Shown one piece after another: positions 32,958 through 41,498 of a stretch of DNA of 58,885 nucleotides (within the stretch, counting starts at the first letter, position 1; each line of letters starts with the position of its first letter). The notes beneath the pieces are model-generated. The model was given only the letters and a program-made list of their open reading frames with translations, searched no databases and was not told where the DNA came from. This DNA comes from CAZDHT01 sp964505325 (GTDB lineage: Bacteria; Planctomycetota; PUPC01): contig CAZDHT010000003.1 of the NCBI GenBank assembly GCA_964505325.1, positions 1 to 58,885 on the forward strand. The letters are read 5' to 3'. The position numbers and the translations under genes were made by a program.

Positions 32958-33665
32958 ATGAATGCGCAGCGTGTTTGGATCGGCTTGTTGGTCGGCTCAG
33001 TGGCTCTGTGTTTCGTGTTGCTGGCGTCCCCAGCGAACGCCGGCGTTGACATTAAGTTGGATTGTCAGATTGCGATGGACAACCCGCTGGAGCCGGGTTG
33101 GACGGCAATCACTGGCAACGAGCGCCACGACAACGGAACGGCGCTTGTCCTCGACGAAGGGATCACCGCTGGTGCGACGGCCTGGGGCACCATGAGCGGT
33201 CGGTATCGATCAACGACGGGGAATCTGACCGGCTTCAACGACAACCTGCTGATCGACTTCCTGAATCCGGCTGGCAAGACAACAAGCGGCTTCGAGTTCC
33301 GCAACATACCGGTCGGCGACTACGTGTTCAGTGTCGTGTCCGGCGATCCGGACTATCCCATCAAGCCGGACGAGATTCAACTGGACGGCGCAACCGTCGC
33401 ACTCGTGGGGTATGACAAGAACGCCCCCGATCTCGCCGCGCTGACAACTGACTTCAACATTACCGTGATGCAGCACGCGTCAGAGGCCCTCGGCAAGGGC
33501 CGGATCACCATCTTCGACACAGACACCAGCGACACCAACGACGGCAAACTCGCCGGCCTCATGCTGGCCAGCGCCCCTGCCGCCCCCATCCCCGAGCCGG
33601 CGACGCTAGGCCTGCTCGCGCTGGGCGGACTGGGCGCGGTGATCCGACGCAGGCGGAGGAGTTAG
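32958..33665 (+). CDS. PEP-CTERM sorting-domain protein
   Basis: The 235-residue protein has AAAGGAGG before ATG 32958. It has a signal peptide (hydrophobic core about 8-24, cleavage after PANA) and a 180-residue beta-rich mature domain of unknown function. The C-terminal PEP-CTERM anchor reads IPEPATLGLLALGGLGAV with a basic RRRRR tail. Exosortase/archaeosortase-type enzymes remove this anchor and release or attach the protein at the cell surface, usually with exopolysaccharide. No exosortase is in the window. A predicted sigma-54 promoter precedes the gene, and repeats plus a terminator follow. Confidence 0.88.
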   Translation: MNAQRVWIGLLVGSVALCFVLLASPANAGVDIKLDCQIAMDNPLEPGWTAITGNERHDNGTALVLDEGITAGATAWGTMSGRYRSTTGNLTGFNDNLLIDFLNPAGKTTSGFEFRNIPVGDYVFSVVSGDPDYPIKPDEIQLDGATVALVGYDKNAPDLAALTTDFNITVMQHASEALGKGRITIFDTDTSDTNDGKLAGLMLASAPAAPIPEPATLGLLALGGLGAVIRRRRRS

Positions 33666-33686
33666 GAGATTACCTCATAGGGACCT

Positions 33687-33740
33687 GGTGGGGCAGGCAT
33701 TCTTGCCTGCCAGCGGGCGGACAGGAATGTCCGCCCCACC
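33687..33740. repeat. Nested double-hairpin repeat
   Basis: An outer GGTGGGGC/GCCCCACC pair encloses a GGCAGGC/GCCTGCC hairpin and a GGACA/TGTCC hairpin. This three-way cruciform type occurs as a dispersed intergenic repeat in related environmental genomes. It begins 22 nt after the PEP-CTERM stop. Confidence 0.75.
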
Positions 33741-33791
33741 CTTTGAGAAAGTCTCTGATCGCCTGACCGGCGAGCGTTGACGCATTTCTGA

Positions 33792-33818
33792 ATGGGCGGC
33801 CCCCGACGGGCCGCCCAT
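33792..33818 (+). terminator. Intrinsic terminator-like hairpin after the PEP-CTERM gene
   Basis: ATGGGCGGCCC and GGGCCGCCCAT form an 11-bp stem with a 5-nt loop, followed by CATCTTTCT. The T-run is short. Confidence 0.6.
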
Positions 33819-34223
33819 CATCTTTCTGCCTCTTCCCCCAGTTCCCCTCGTCCCAGGTGTCCCCGTGTGCTGGAGTTCCGGGGACGGTATACTTATCTCT
33901 TGACACGGCCTCCGCTACTTCCGATATCCAGGACAGGCGCCTTTTTCGGCGACGGACATGAGCGTGTTGTGTGCTCACCCCGTCGGCGCGAGAGGTATCG
34001 GGGCCTCATGACGTGCGAGGCTCGGAATCGGACTTCGCAGAAACTGCCCCAGAAAGCGTGGCCGCACAGATTCCTCTTCCCCTTTTCCCTGCTCTGTTGA
34101 AAACCCCGGCTCGGGACATTTGAGAGCCCGTGGGCGATCTATAGCCGGGGCCCATGGCCTTATCTTTGCGCACAAGTCGCCGGGGCGAGGGCGCGATGTG
34201 GAGTGCGACGTCCTCAACGCCGC

Positions 34224-34285
34224 TCTGTGCCCGTCGTTTCAAACGACGGCCTGAAAGCGCCGATAGAATCGGCGCAGTGCACAGA
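34224..34285. repeat. Three-way-junction palindromic element or structured RNA
   Basis: TCTGTGC (34224-34230) pairs with GCACAGA (34279-34285). Inside are two perfect hairpins: CCGTCGTTT-C-AAACGACGG (34231-34249) and GCGCCGAT-AGA-ATCGGCGC (34257-34275). A further GGGCGT/ACGCCC hairpin lies at 34311-34325. The region is intergenic. Confidence 0.65.
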
Positions 34286-34350
34286 CCGGCCAGACGTTGA
34301 TCGGCATACTGGGCGTTCCACGCCCGTCCCTGGCGCCTCCGGCTGCTCCT

Positions 34351-34443
34351 CGGGGTAAGTTTCATGTACCATATGGTACACCACATGTAACGCGGCGCCC
34401 GCGCCTCACCTGCGGGGTACGTTTCATGTACCATATGGTACAC
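34351..34443. repeat. Two 31-nt direct repeats each containing a 16-bp palindrome
   Basis: Copies at 34351-34381 and 34413-34443 differ at one base. Each contains TGTACCATATGGTACA (34365-34380 and 34427-34442). Spacing is 62 bp. They look like paired operator sites or a dispersed repeat; the nearest downstream transcription unit begins near 34722. Confidence 0.8.
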
Positions 34444-34687
34444 GAGATTTGACCCTGAGTGGCCGGCTGCTCCGTCCCCGCAGCACCACGGAGATGTGGG
34501 CAAAGATAAGCTCATAGAGGCCGGCTACAGCGCGAACGTGGGCGCGCCAGTGGGTTCTCAACAGAGCACCTTTTTCCGGTTTTCCACTTCCCCTTGTCTT
34601 ACGCGTGACTGACTCCACAATCCGCAAATCAAATGTCACGAAGCGCCAGATGCCGTCAAGAAATCGCAGAAAAAATGTCTGATCGGC

Positions 34688-34716
34688 TTGACATGCACGC
34701 GGCCTTGTGGTATATT
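34688..34716 (+). promoter_or_regulatory. Near-consensus sigma-70 promoter with no clear protein gene downstream
   Basis: TTGACA (34688-34693), a 17-nt spacer and TATATT (34711-34716) are preceded by an A-rich stretch. It is the best sigma-70 match I noticed in the window. Confidence 0.7.
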
Positions 34717-34721
34717 AGGGG

Positions 34722-34910
34722 GTGAGCGATGTGTTGCGCGCAGAGGCGCACGCGTCGCTCGCCGCTCTTATGGGTGGATGCATGAAAATGTTTTTTTGCA
34801 AAGCGAAGCCATTTTGTCGTAACCCGTTGGCGGACATGGGATTGGGGCGGATTTTGCGATTTCGCCCCTGCTCTCGATGCCGTAAAAGGCCACGAGAGGG
34901 GCGATAATTT
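34722..34910 (+). ncRNA. Candidate structured non-coding RNA
   Basis: Sequence downstream of the strong promoter folds readily. A 5' stem pairs GGTGAGCGA with TCGCTCGCC. A 7-T run lies at 34791-34797. A 3' hairpin pairs TCGCCC and CTCTCG with CGAGAG and GGGCGA (about 34867-34908). A 61-codon GTG frame spans the same segment but has no good ribosome-binding site. I do not recognise it as RNase P, tmRNA, SRP or 6S RNA. Confidence 0.4.
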
Positions 34911-34920
34911 CCACGAAAGT

Positions 34921-34951
34921 GCTCAAAACGAGCTCAAAACGGCTCAAAACG
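34921..34951. repeat. Three tandem copies of GCTCAAAACG
   Basis: Copies start at 34921, 34932 and 34942 (periods 11 and 10), about one helical turn apart. They lie just downstream of the candidate RNA. A weakly related GCCCAAAATA follows. Confidence 0.75.
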
Positions 34952-35106
34952 AGCCCGAAGCGTGCCCAAAATAGGCTAAAAAGGACGCGAACGTGGCGGA
35001 ACTCATCGCCGGTCGGACAGGTTCACGGGCCTCAGGCGGCGGGGGCGGATCATAATCCCGATCATCATGCGGCTGTTCCCCGCGTGCTCGGCGTTCCGTG
35101 GTGGGG

Positions 35107-36393
35107 CTATTTCGCCGGTGCGCCGAGTTCGTCGGCGCCGATGTCGGGCTTGTCGCCACGGGCGCCGCGGTCGAGGTCTTCGGTGACCTGCTTGAGCGGC
35201 AGCGCCTTGTCGATCGCCTCGACGGCTTTCTCGGTCAGGTGCAGGTCGCCCTTGTCGGCGTCGACGAAGTAGTCGGGCACAACCTTGATGATGTTGTTCT
35301 TGACGTCGATCTCGCCCTCGTGCCGCTCGATGGAAACTTTGGGCCCGCAGAAGATGTTGTTCTTGACCACGAGGCCGTCGTTGGCGTGGATGACGCGGAT
35401 GAGACGGCCGAACCGGCTCTTCGGGTCGCAGACGGTGTTGTTCACGATGACGCAGTCGCGGGTATGGTCGGCGAGGATGTTGCTCTCCGGGCAGCGGGTG
35501 ATGAAGTTGTTGCGGACGACGAAGCCGGTGCAGTGGCGCCGCTCGCCGCGGCCGCTCGAGTTGCCCAGGCAGATGCCGGTGTCGCAGTCGATGAAGACGT
35601 TGCGCTCGATCGTGCAGTTCTTCCCGTTCTGCCACATGAAGATGCCGCCGCGGCACTCGCCCGTGGCGCCGTGGATACCGGTGAAGACGTTATCGCTGAT
35701 GACCCAGTTGTTGGCGCCCATGATGTCCATGCCGCCGATGTAGTTGTAGTGCATCTGGCGGCCGCGGTGGCTGTCCTCCCAGGGGTCGTCGCCGTGGCGC
35801 TTGGGCCGGTCGTTGTAGAACAGGCAGTACTGGATGCGGCAGTCATCGATCCACCGGGGCTGGCCGTCCTTGTCGGGGACCTTGACGCCCTTGACGTGGC
35901 GCTGCCACACGTTGTGGCTGATGACGTTGTAGATGGTGACTTTTTGTACGCCGTGGTTGGAGTTGATCTTGATGCCGTTCTGGCTGACGTTCTGGACGGT
36001 GAGGTCGGCGACCGTGACGCCGGTCGCGTTGCTGATGCAGACGCCCTCGCCGTGGCGGCTCTTCTTGAAGTCGAGGATGACCTTCGTGCGGTCGCCGGAC
36101 TCGGAGCGGAGCGAGGCGTTGCTCTTTCGGATGTAGAGCGAATGGGTCATCATGTAGTCGCCGTCGGCGACGAGGATCGTGCCGCCTTCCTGGAGGTCGC
36201 GGGCGCCCCGGTAGATCTCGGCGACGGTCTTGGCCTTGATGACCTGGCCGGTCGGCTTGGGCAGCGGCGGGGCCTTGGGGTACCACGCCTGGCTGAGCAG
36301 TTCTTTCCGCAGGGGCGGGATGTTCGCCGCCTCCGCACAAACTCCCAGCATGGCCGCGAGCGCAATCGCACACATCCACAGCTTGGTCGTCAT
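35107..36393 (-). CDS. Exported right-handed parallel beta-helix protein (pectate-lyase-like fold)
   Basis: The 428-residue protein is taken from the second ATG (36393), nine bases after AAAGGAG; the ATG at 36402 touches the site. A signal peptide (MTTKLWMCAIALAAMLGVCAEA) is followed by about 300 residues of Asn-rich coils. Repeated NNxI-type phrases include VVRNNFITRCPESNI, CVIVNNTVCDP and VVKNNIFCGP, typical of beta-helix proteins. The family includes polysaccharide lyases and glycosidases. No catalytic residues can be assigned, so the substrate is unknown. It is monocistronic, with its own promoter and a 5' leader hairpin. Confidence 0.8.
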   Translation of the reverse strand: MTTKLWMCAIALAAMLGVCAEAANIPPLRKELLSQAWYPKAPPLPKPTGQVIKAKTVAEIYRGARDLQEGGTILVADGDYMMTHSLYIRKSNASLRSESGDRTKVILDFKKSRHGEGVCISNATGVTVADLTVQNVSQNGIKINSNHGVQKVTIYNVISHNVWQRHVKGVKVPDKDGQPRWIDDCRIQYCLFYNDRPKRHGDDPWEDSHRGRQMHYNYIGGMDIMGANNWVISDNVFTGIHGATGECRGGIFMWQNGKNCTIERNVFIDCDTGICLGNSSGRGERRHCTGFVVRNNFITRCPESNILADHTRDCVIVNNTVCDPKSRFGRLIRVIHANDGLVVKNNIFCGPKVSIERHEGEIDVKNNIIKVVPDYFVDADKGDLHLTEKAVEAIDKALPLKQVTEDLDRGARGDKPDIGADELGAPAK

Positions 36394-36410
36394 GGCACAC
36401 ATCTCCTTTC

Positions 36411-36432
36411 CTCGTCTCGCCGGTAAGACGAG
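36411..36432 (-). promoter_or_regulatory. 5' leader hairpin of the beta-helix gene
   Basis: CTCGTCT (36411-36417) and AGACGAG (36426-36432) form a 7-bp stem immediately upstream of the ribosome-binding site on the minus strand. It could modulate translation. Confidence 0.4.
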
Positions 36433-36461
36433 AGGGCCTCTGAGCGGGTTCTGTAATGCAG

Positions 36462-36490
36462 ATTATCACAGATCGTGCGGTCGCGGGCAA
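36462..36490 (-). promoter_or_regulatory. Predicted promoter of the beta-helix gene
   Basis: On the minus strand TTGCCC (36490-36485), a 17-nt spacer and GATAAT (36467-36462) lie about 70 nt before the start. Confidence 0.4.
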
Positions 36491-36619
36491 GGCTTTTCGT
36501 TGTTTCGCTGTGATTCAGACAGTCTTGCGGAACGCAATGGAGAAGCGGGCGCCGGGCGGGGTGCGTCACGGCTGATCCCTTATTCCGGAGCGTGGGGCGG
36601 TGAACGGCGCCGTTACACT

Positions 36620-36676
36620 ATTCTAGAATACTAGAATACCAGAATACTAGCATACTGGAATTCTAGAATAATGGAA
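36620..36676. repeat. Degenerate short tandem repeat, AGAATAC unit
   Basis: The stretch consists of varied CTAGAATAC, CAGAATACTAG and CTGGAATTC units of 8-11 nt. It is strikingly AT-rich within GC-rich surroundings. Confidence 0.8.
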
Positions 36677-36908
36677 TACACCTCTCAAGTCCTCTGTCTC
36701 CGCCGTGTGATTCAGACAGTCTTCGCGGACGGAATAGAAAGGCGGGCACCGGGCCGGCGCGAGCGCAGGTCCGTGGCCGCCGAGACCGCCCGTCCGGCTC
36801 CGTTACCGCAGGTCGGGCAACTCGGCACGAGGCGAATGTGTTCGTCTGAACGGCCAGGCGAACACATCCGGAAAATGGCACAAAACGGTGCATGACGGCG
36901 TGTCAGGC

Positions 36909-36940
36909 AACTGTCCGTCTGTCCGGACAGACGGACACTT
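36909..36940. repeat. Palindrome, copy 3 (one mismatch)
   Basis: This is the same unit as at 3646 and 4061, with AACTGTCC in place of AAGTGTCC in the left arm. It keeps a 26-bp perfect core. No regulator is adjacent. Confidence 0.88.
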
Positions 36941-37129
36941 CATTCGCCCGCTGCCACCCGATCCGGGCTCCCGGCTGCGTCTGGCGGGGTGGTTACGAGA
37001 GCCGAGACACGAACGCCAGTGGCCGTCGGCGTACGGCGGGGGTGAGCGAGACGGAACTCCGTGCGTCTTCCGGGAGACTGTCTGAATCACAGGTTGTTTC
37101 GTTGTGATGGCGAAGGCGTTGCGGCAGGG

Positions 37130-38593
37130 TCACGGGGCACGCGACAACCTGCGGCGGCAGTCGAGCTGCGCGGACCATAGCTCGACGGGGTTGCGCGAGT
37201 CGGTCAGGATGCGCGCGGGGAGTTCGTCCGCGAGGAACGTCTGCCGCACCTGGTACCCGCGCACGGGCGACCATTCGGCGAAGATGTCGGGGCCGTGTGC
37301 CGCGAAGATGGCGACCGCGTTCTCGGGCGGATCACGGTGGAAGCAGATGTCCACGTCCTCGAAGACGGACCGCAGCGTCTTCTCCACCGAGCGCGCCAGC
37401 AGCCCCTCGCTCCCGAACAGGAAGCCCTGGTAGTTGACGACCAGGATGCCGCCGGGATGGAGGCGGCGTCTGACAAGTTCGAAGAACTCGCGGGTGAGGA
37501 GGTGAAACGGCATGTCGGCGCCGCGGAGCGCGTCGATCACAACTGCCTCATATCGCTCGCGTGTGGAAAGCAGAAAGGCGCGGCCGTCGGCGACGTGCAC
37601 GGGATGGCGGGCTGGGTCGAATGCGAAGAAGCGGGTGGCCGCGTCCACGATGGCCGGGTCGATCTCAACCGTCTCGCACGGAATCGGGTCAAGCTCTCGG
37701 GGAATGAACCCGGCGCCGAGGCCGATGAGCAGCACCTTGCCGCCGTCGTGCGGGATGCCGCGGGCGAGCATCTGGCTGATGAGGTGCGTGTGCGGCATGT
37801 GCGAGCGGACGGGGTCGCCTCGGGCGATGCCCTGAACCGTGTTGGCGACCGTCAGGTAGCGGAGGATCCCGCTCTGCCGGACCTCGAGCGGCCCGAACAG
37901 GGAACCGCGCCGGAGAAGAACCCCTTCGGGCAGCGGGCCGGCCGACACGAAGAGAGGGCCACACGAGAGAAGCAGCAGGATGATGCCGGCGCGGTTTGGC
38001 CCGCGGGCCGCGATGAGAACCGCGGCAGCCGCCATCACCAACACCGCGGCGCACCCGGCAAAGGTGGTCTCGATGGACAAGCTCGGCACCAGCCAGAACC
38101 AGGCAAGGACGGCGCCGAGCAGCGATCCGACTGCGGAGACGGCGGAAAGCGATCCGGTGCGCCGGCCGACTTCCTCGACCGCGCGCGTCCGCAGCTTGAC
38201 GGCCAGCGGGAAGACCGCTCCCAAGGCGATGAAGGGCAGCAGGAACAGCACCGCGGCGGCGCCGAGCGCACCCAAGCGAGGGCCAAGGCGAGTGAACGCG
38301 CCGACGGCCTTCTCCCAAAACAAGGCGTCGGCAACGCAGAACGCACCGCCGGCGGCCAGCGCCGCCGACAGGATCCGGGGGGCATGGCCGCGCCAGCGGT
38401 CGGCCGCCACGCCGCCGAGGAAGTATCCGCCGGCCAGACCGCCGAGCGCGACGGTGATCATCGCGGCCCATGCATTCAGCCCGATGCCGAACCCCGGTGC
38501 CAGTACGTGCGCCCCGGCCAGCTCGATCACCATGACCGCCGCACCGGCCAGGCCCGCCGCGACGGCCACCGCAAATGCGAAGGGTCGTGTCAC
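37130..38593 (-). CDS. Membrane-fused spermidine-synthase-like protein
   Basis: The 487-residue protein is taken from GTG 38593, which overlaps the stop of the upstream DUF4091-like gene (GTGA), implying coupled translation. The N-terminal ~220 residues contain about six to seven membrane helices of the MFS-like fused spermidine synthase type (MVIELAGAHVLAPGFG, LGGLAGGYFLGG). The C-terminal half is a class I methyltransferase-like fold with LLIGLGAGFIPREL, ETVEIDPAIVDAA and AVVIDALRG. True aminopropyltransferase activity is uncertain because such fusions usually lack experimental support. Confidence 0.82.
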   Translation of the reverse strand: MTRPFAFAVAVAAGLAGAAVMVIELAGAHVLAPGFGIGLNAWAAMITVALGGLAGGYFLGGVAADRWRGHAPRILSAALAAGGAFCVADALFWEKAVGAFTRLGPRLGALGAAAVLFLLPFIALGAVFPLAVKLRTRAVEEVGRRTGSLSAVSAVGSLLGAVLAWFWLVPSLSIETTFAGCAAVLVMAAAAVLIAARGPNRAGIILLLLSCGPLFVSAGPLPEGVLLRRGSLFGPLEVRQSGILRYLTVANTVQGIARGDPVRSHMPHTHLISQMLARGIPHDGGKVLLIGLGAGFIPRELDPIPCETVEIDPAIVDAATRFFAFDPARHPVHVADGRAFLLSTRERYEAVVIDALRGADMPFHLLTREFFELVRRRLHPGGILVVNYQGFLFGSEGLLARSVEKTLRSVFEDVDICFHRDPPENAVAIFAAHGPDIFAEWSPVRGYQVRQTFLADELPARILTDSRNPVELWSAQLDCRRRLSRAP

Positions 38594-41343
38594 CGAGGGC
38601 TCCCCTGCTCGCGCAGCTTTCCGGCCACCTCGGCGGCCAGCCGGAACAGCGTCTCGGTTCGCTTCCCCCAATCCGAGCTGACGAACCACGCCCAGCCCTC
38701 GCCGGGCGAACGCAGGCACGCGCGGATGCGCTCGTCGAGCGCGGCGCGGCAGCGGCGCGCCAGGTCGTCGCCGAGCCTGGCCCGCTTCGCTTTGCCCAGC
38801 AGCGCCTTCTCGATGAAGACCCTCGCCTCGATCTCCTGCATGTTCTCGCGGAACGCTTCCGAGCGAGCGGTCGCCACCGGCCCGTCCTTGCCGCGTCCGA
38901 GGATGTACGGAACGCCGTAGTTCAGGCAGAGCTGCCCCCAGTACGTCTCGGGGTACCGGGCGGCCAGGCTCGCCCGGCGGTTCCCGCGCCGGTCCTTCAG
39001 GACCCGCCAGAACTCCGCGCCGAAGCGCCCGATCCCTCTGAGGCCCCGGGTCTTCGGCCATCGGCTCGTGTTCCACGGCTTCGACGACAGGCGGCTCTCC
39101 ACCTTGGTGCGGTAGTCAACCAGCGGCGAGGTCGGCTTCATCTCCCGCGGATAATAGGACAACCAGAACGGGTTCTGCCAGCCGTAACCGTGGCCCTGCT
39201 CCGGCTCGACCGGATAGCACTTGACCCCCCACAGGGCGACGCACATGCCCACCTCGTGCCCCATCCACTGGTCGCAGTAGTTGTGCGAGTGGACGGCCCA
39301 CAAGGGCCGGGACACGCCGTTGGTGATGTCGTCCATCGCCTTCTTGGTCGGGCGGTGGTCGCCGAGCAGGCCGAACAGCAGCGACTTCTCCAGGCCGCGT
39401 TTCCGAAGGGCCTTCCGCATCGCATCGGTGAACGTCTTCCAGAACTCGCGGCACTCCGGCGTACCCCATCGCGGGCCCTTCGCCTTTTCGAGCGCCCCGG
39501 TCTCGGGGTCCACGACCGTGATGAGGATGTCCCGGTCGTGCGTCCGGCCGGGCCCGCTGCCGGCGTGGCCCATCGAGTTCGGCGGCTCCCATGCGTACAG
39601 GATCACGCCGGGCACTTTGCCCAGGTGCTTGACGGCCACGTCGAGGTACTTCTCGACGATGCTCAGGTCCGGCGTGAGTTTGCCGTCCGCTCCGCGCATC
39701 CAGCGTACCATCGAGTGCTCATTGCCCAGATGCGTCCGCCGAACGCACGTGATGTACACGGTCTTCAAGCCCATCGCGCCCAGCAGGCTGAAGCTCTTGT
39801 CGATGAGCTCCCAGTGCTTGTCCGACCACATCGGGGCCGCGTACTCGATGGACAGCGAGCCGGGCGACTGGAAGACGTCGATATAGCCCGTGTACTCCTT
39901 CGAGTCCTTCATCGTCCAGTCGATCACGCGGACCTCCAGCGGGATCTGGATGGGCTCGAAGCGCTCGGCGCTGACGGTGATCGTGCCCTCGTAGTCGCCC
40001 GGCCGCGCGTCCTTGGGCACCCGCGCGCTGATCCAGAGCGGTTGCACGGCGCGGCCGCCCGAGTAGACGGGCACTTCGGCCGGCGCCGCCTCCTCGAGCG
40101 AATCGAACCATGTCGGTAACTTGCCCCGGTACACCCGGGTCTGGCCGTCCGCCCTCACGTAGCGAACCCGCACGACCGAGGCGGGCATGACCGCCGCCGG
40201 CCGCCGACCCCGCGCGGCTCGTTGCTTCAGATCCGACACGTGGGTTTTGATCCCGGTGATCGGCTTGGCGGCCCCCAGCACGACCTGGCTGGCGAACTCC
40301 CCGTTTCGCACGCCGGTGATCCGGACCGGCCGCAGCGGCTCATACCGGTCCGCGTAGTCGAAGGCGTACACCCGGCTCAGAATGCTGTGGTTCCACGCCA
40401 GCAGACGCTCGCCGCGGGCGCGCCCCATGTTGGGCGCCACCGCCGCGCCCGCCGGAGCGGTCAGCCGGATCCGCCACAACGCCATCCGGCACCAGCGGGC
40501 CTTGGCGCGGCTGTCGTACACCCCGTAGGCATACGGCTTCACGCGCGTCGCGTAGTACTTCCAGTGGGCCGGTGGCCGATGGATCGACACCGCCAGCAGG
40601 TTCACTCCCTTCCTGAGCTTCGTCGCCGGAATCCTGAACCCGGTCAGTTTCCGCATCCGCTTCCTCACCCGATCGGCCACCCCTTTGATGCGGTGGTCGA
40701 ATGTGCTGATCAACTGGCCCTTGGGAAGCAGATAGACCTCTTCCGGATAGGGCACCGCGTTGGTGTACAGCCCGACCTCGCCGTTCGGCATGAAGGAGCG
40801 GGCGATCTCCTTGCCGTTGAGGTACGCCACGGCGCCGCCGAGGAACTCGAGAGAAAACGTGAGGTCCGTCGCCCGAGCGGGATCGGTCACCTCGAACCGG
40901 CCGCGCAGGAGCAGCAGCTTCCAGTGCGAGTTGCTCGAGCCCCACCCGCCGTATCGGTGGTTCGGATCTGCAGCGAACATGGGCATCCGACACCTCACCC
41001 ACGTACTGTCGTCGAAATCCGGCTGCATCCAGCCAGCGGACGTCTCGGCGGGAAGGCGGATGCGCTTCATCTTGACCGGGATGAAATCCGTCCCCGTTGG
41101 CTGCTTCCGCCACACCGCGAGCCAGCTCTTGGGGTGCTTGAAGTGGAAGTGGCCCACCGTTCCGTCCGGAAGTTCCACCTCGTCCGTTTCCCACACGATG
41201 CGGGCGCGCCACAGGCCGTTCGTGTCGAGAATGACCTTGTCCGCTGCCTTGGGCGCCGTCTCGCCCGCGCTGCTGTTGCCGTCTGCCACGCAGAGCACCG
41301 TGGTCGCCAGTGCGACCAGCGAGGCCAGCCAGTTCTTGTGCAT
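38590..41343 (-). CDS. Large exported DUF4091/GH123-like putative glycosidase
   Basis: The 917-residue protein is taken from ATG 41343; a TTG two codons earlier is possible. A signal peptide (MHKNWLASLVALATTVLCVADG) is followed by a galactose-binding-like N-terminal region: an FEVTDPARATDLTFSLEFLGGAVAYLNGKEIARS jelly-roll phrase, about 110-260. A beta-sandwich follows with VPKDARPGDYEGTITVSAE, about 420-475. The C-terminal half is an (alpha/beta)8-like domain with YAWEPPNSMGHAG. The order resembles DUF4091 proteins near GH123. The catalytic acid pair is not certain. A spermidine-synthase-like gene is coupled downstream, and a PL26-like gene is divergent upstream. Confidence 0.68.
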   Translation of the reverse strand: MHKNWLASLVALATTVLCVADGNSSAGETAPKAADKVILDTNGLWRARIVWETDEVELPDGTVGHFHFKHPKSWLAVWRKQPTGTDFIPVKMKRIRLPAETSAGWMQPDFDDSTWVRCRMPMFAADPNHRYGGWGSSNSHWKLLLLRGRFEVTDPARATDLTFSLEFLGGAVAYLNGKEIARSFMPNGEVGLYTNAVPYPEEVYLLPKGQLISTFDHRIKGVADRVRKRMRKLTGFRIPATKLRKGVNLLAVSIHRPPAHWKYYATRVKPYAYGVYDSRAKARWCRMALWRIRLTAPAGAAVAPNMGRARGERLLAWNHSILSRVYAFDYADRYEPLRPVRITGVRNGEFASQVVLGAAKPITGIKTHVSDLKQRAARGRRPAAVMPASVVRVRYVRADGQTRVYRGKLPTWFDSLEEAAPAEVPVYSGGRAVQPLWISARVPKDARPGDYEGTITVSAERFEPIQIPLEVRVIDWTMKDSKEYTGYIDVFQSPGSLSIEYAAPMWSDKHWELIDKSFSLLGAMGLKTVYITCVRRTHLGNEHSMVRWMRGADGKLTPDLSIVEKYLDVAVKHLGKVPGVILYAWEPPNSMGHAGSGPGRTHDRDILITVVDPETGALEKAKGPRWGTPECREFWKTFTDAMRKALRKRGLEKSLLFGLLGDHRPTKKAMDDITNGVSRPLWAVHSHNYCDQWMGHEVGMCVALWGVKCYPVEPEQGHGYGWQNPFWLSYYPREMKPTSPLVDYRTKVESRLSSKPWNTSRWPKTRGLRGIGRFGAEFWRVLKDRRGNRRASLAARYPETYWGQLCLNYGVPYILGRGKDGPVATARSEAFRENMQEIEARVFIEKALLGKAKRARLGDDLARRCRAALDERIRACLRSPGEGWAWFVSSDWGKRTETLFRLAAEVAGKLREQGSPR

Positions 41344-41409
41344 AAACAATCGTTCCCGAATGCCGGAAGTCCAGCTTGTCCACTCCGGCCGCGCGGCCGA
41401 AGGGGTGCT

Positions 41410-41498
41410 AATATATCATGCCGCCCACCGTGTTTCAAACCGGCAAAGCCTGAAACCGGCGCCCGTGCCTTGACGCATGCCGAAACCGGCGCTAAAAC
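41410..41498. promoter_or_regulatory. Divergent promoters with three AAACCGGC repeats between them
   Basis: The minus-strand promoter is TTGAAA (41438-41433), 17 nt, TATATT (41415-41410). The plus-strand promoter is TTGACG (41470-41475), 17 nt, TAAAAC (41493-41498). AAACCGGC occurs at 41437-41444, 41453-41460 and 41483-41490. The sites touch or lie between both promoters, so one regulator could control the two divergent glycan-processing genes. Confidence 0.6.

Larger units (their letters stand above)
36508..37091. repeat. Repeat-dense intergenic region with a shared TGTGATTCAGACAGTCT unit
   Basis: CTGTGATTCAGACAGTCTT occurs at 36508-36526. TGTGATTCAGACAGTCTT recurs at 36706-36723, followed in both cases by about 40 nt of related sequence (GCGGACGGAAT versus GCGGAACGCAAT, then GGCGGGC-rich). 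An inverted partial copy lies at 37076-37091, near a repeated TTGTTTCG. No gene is convincing between 36500 and 37130. Confidence 0.7.

Noticed and set aside
34722..34907. 61-codon Cys-rich peptide ORF after the orphan promoter
   Set aside because: GTG start without a Shine-Dalgarno site, and it overlaps hairpins. Kept as an alternative to the ncRNA call, but the evidence is weaker.
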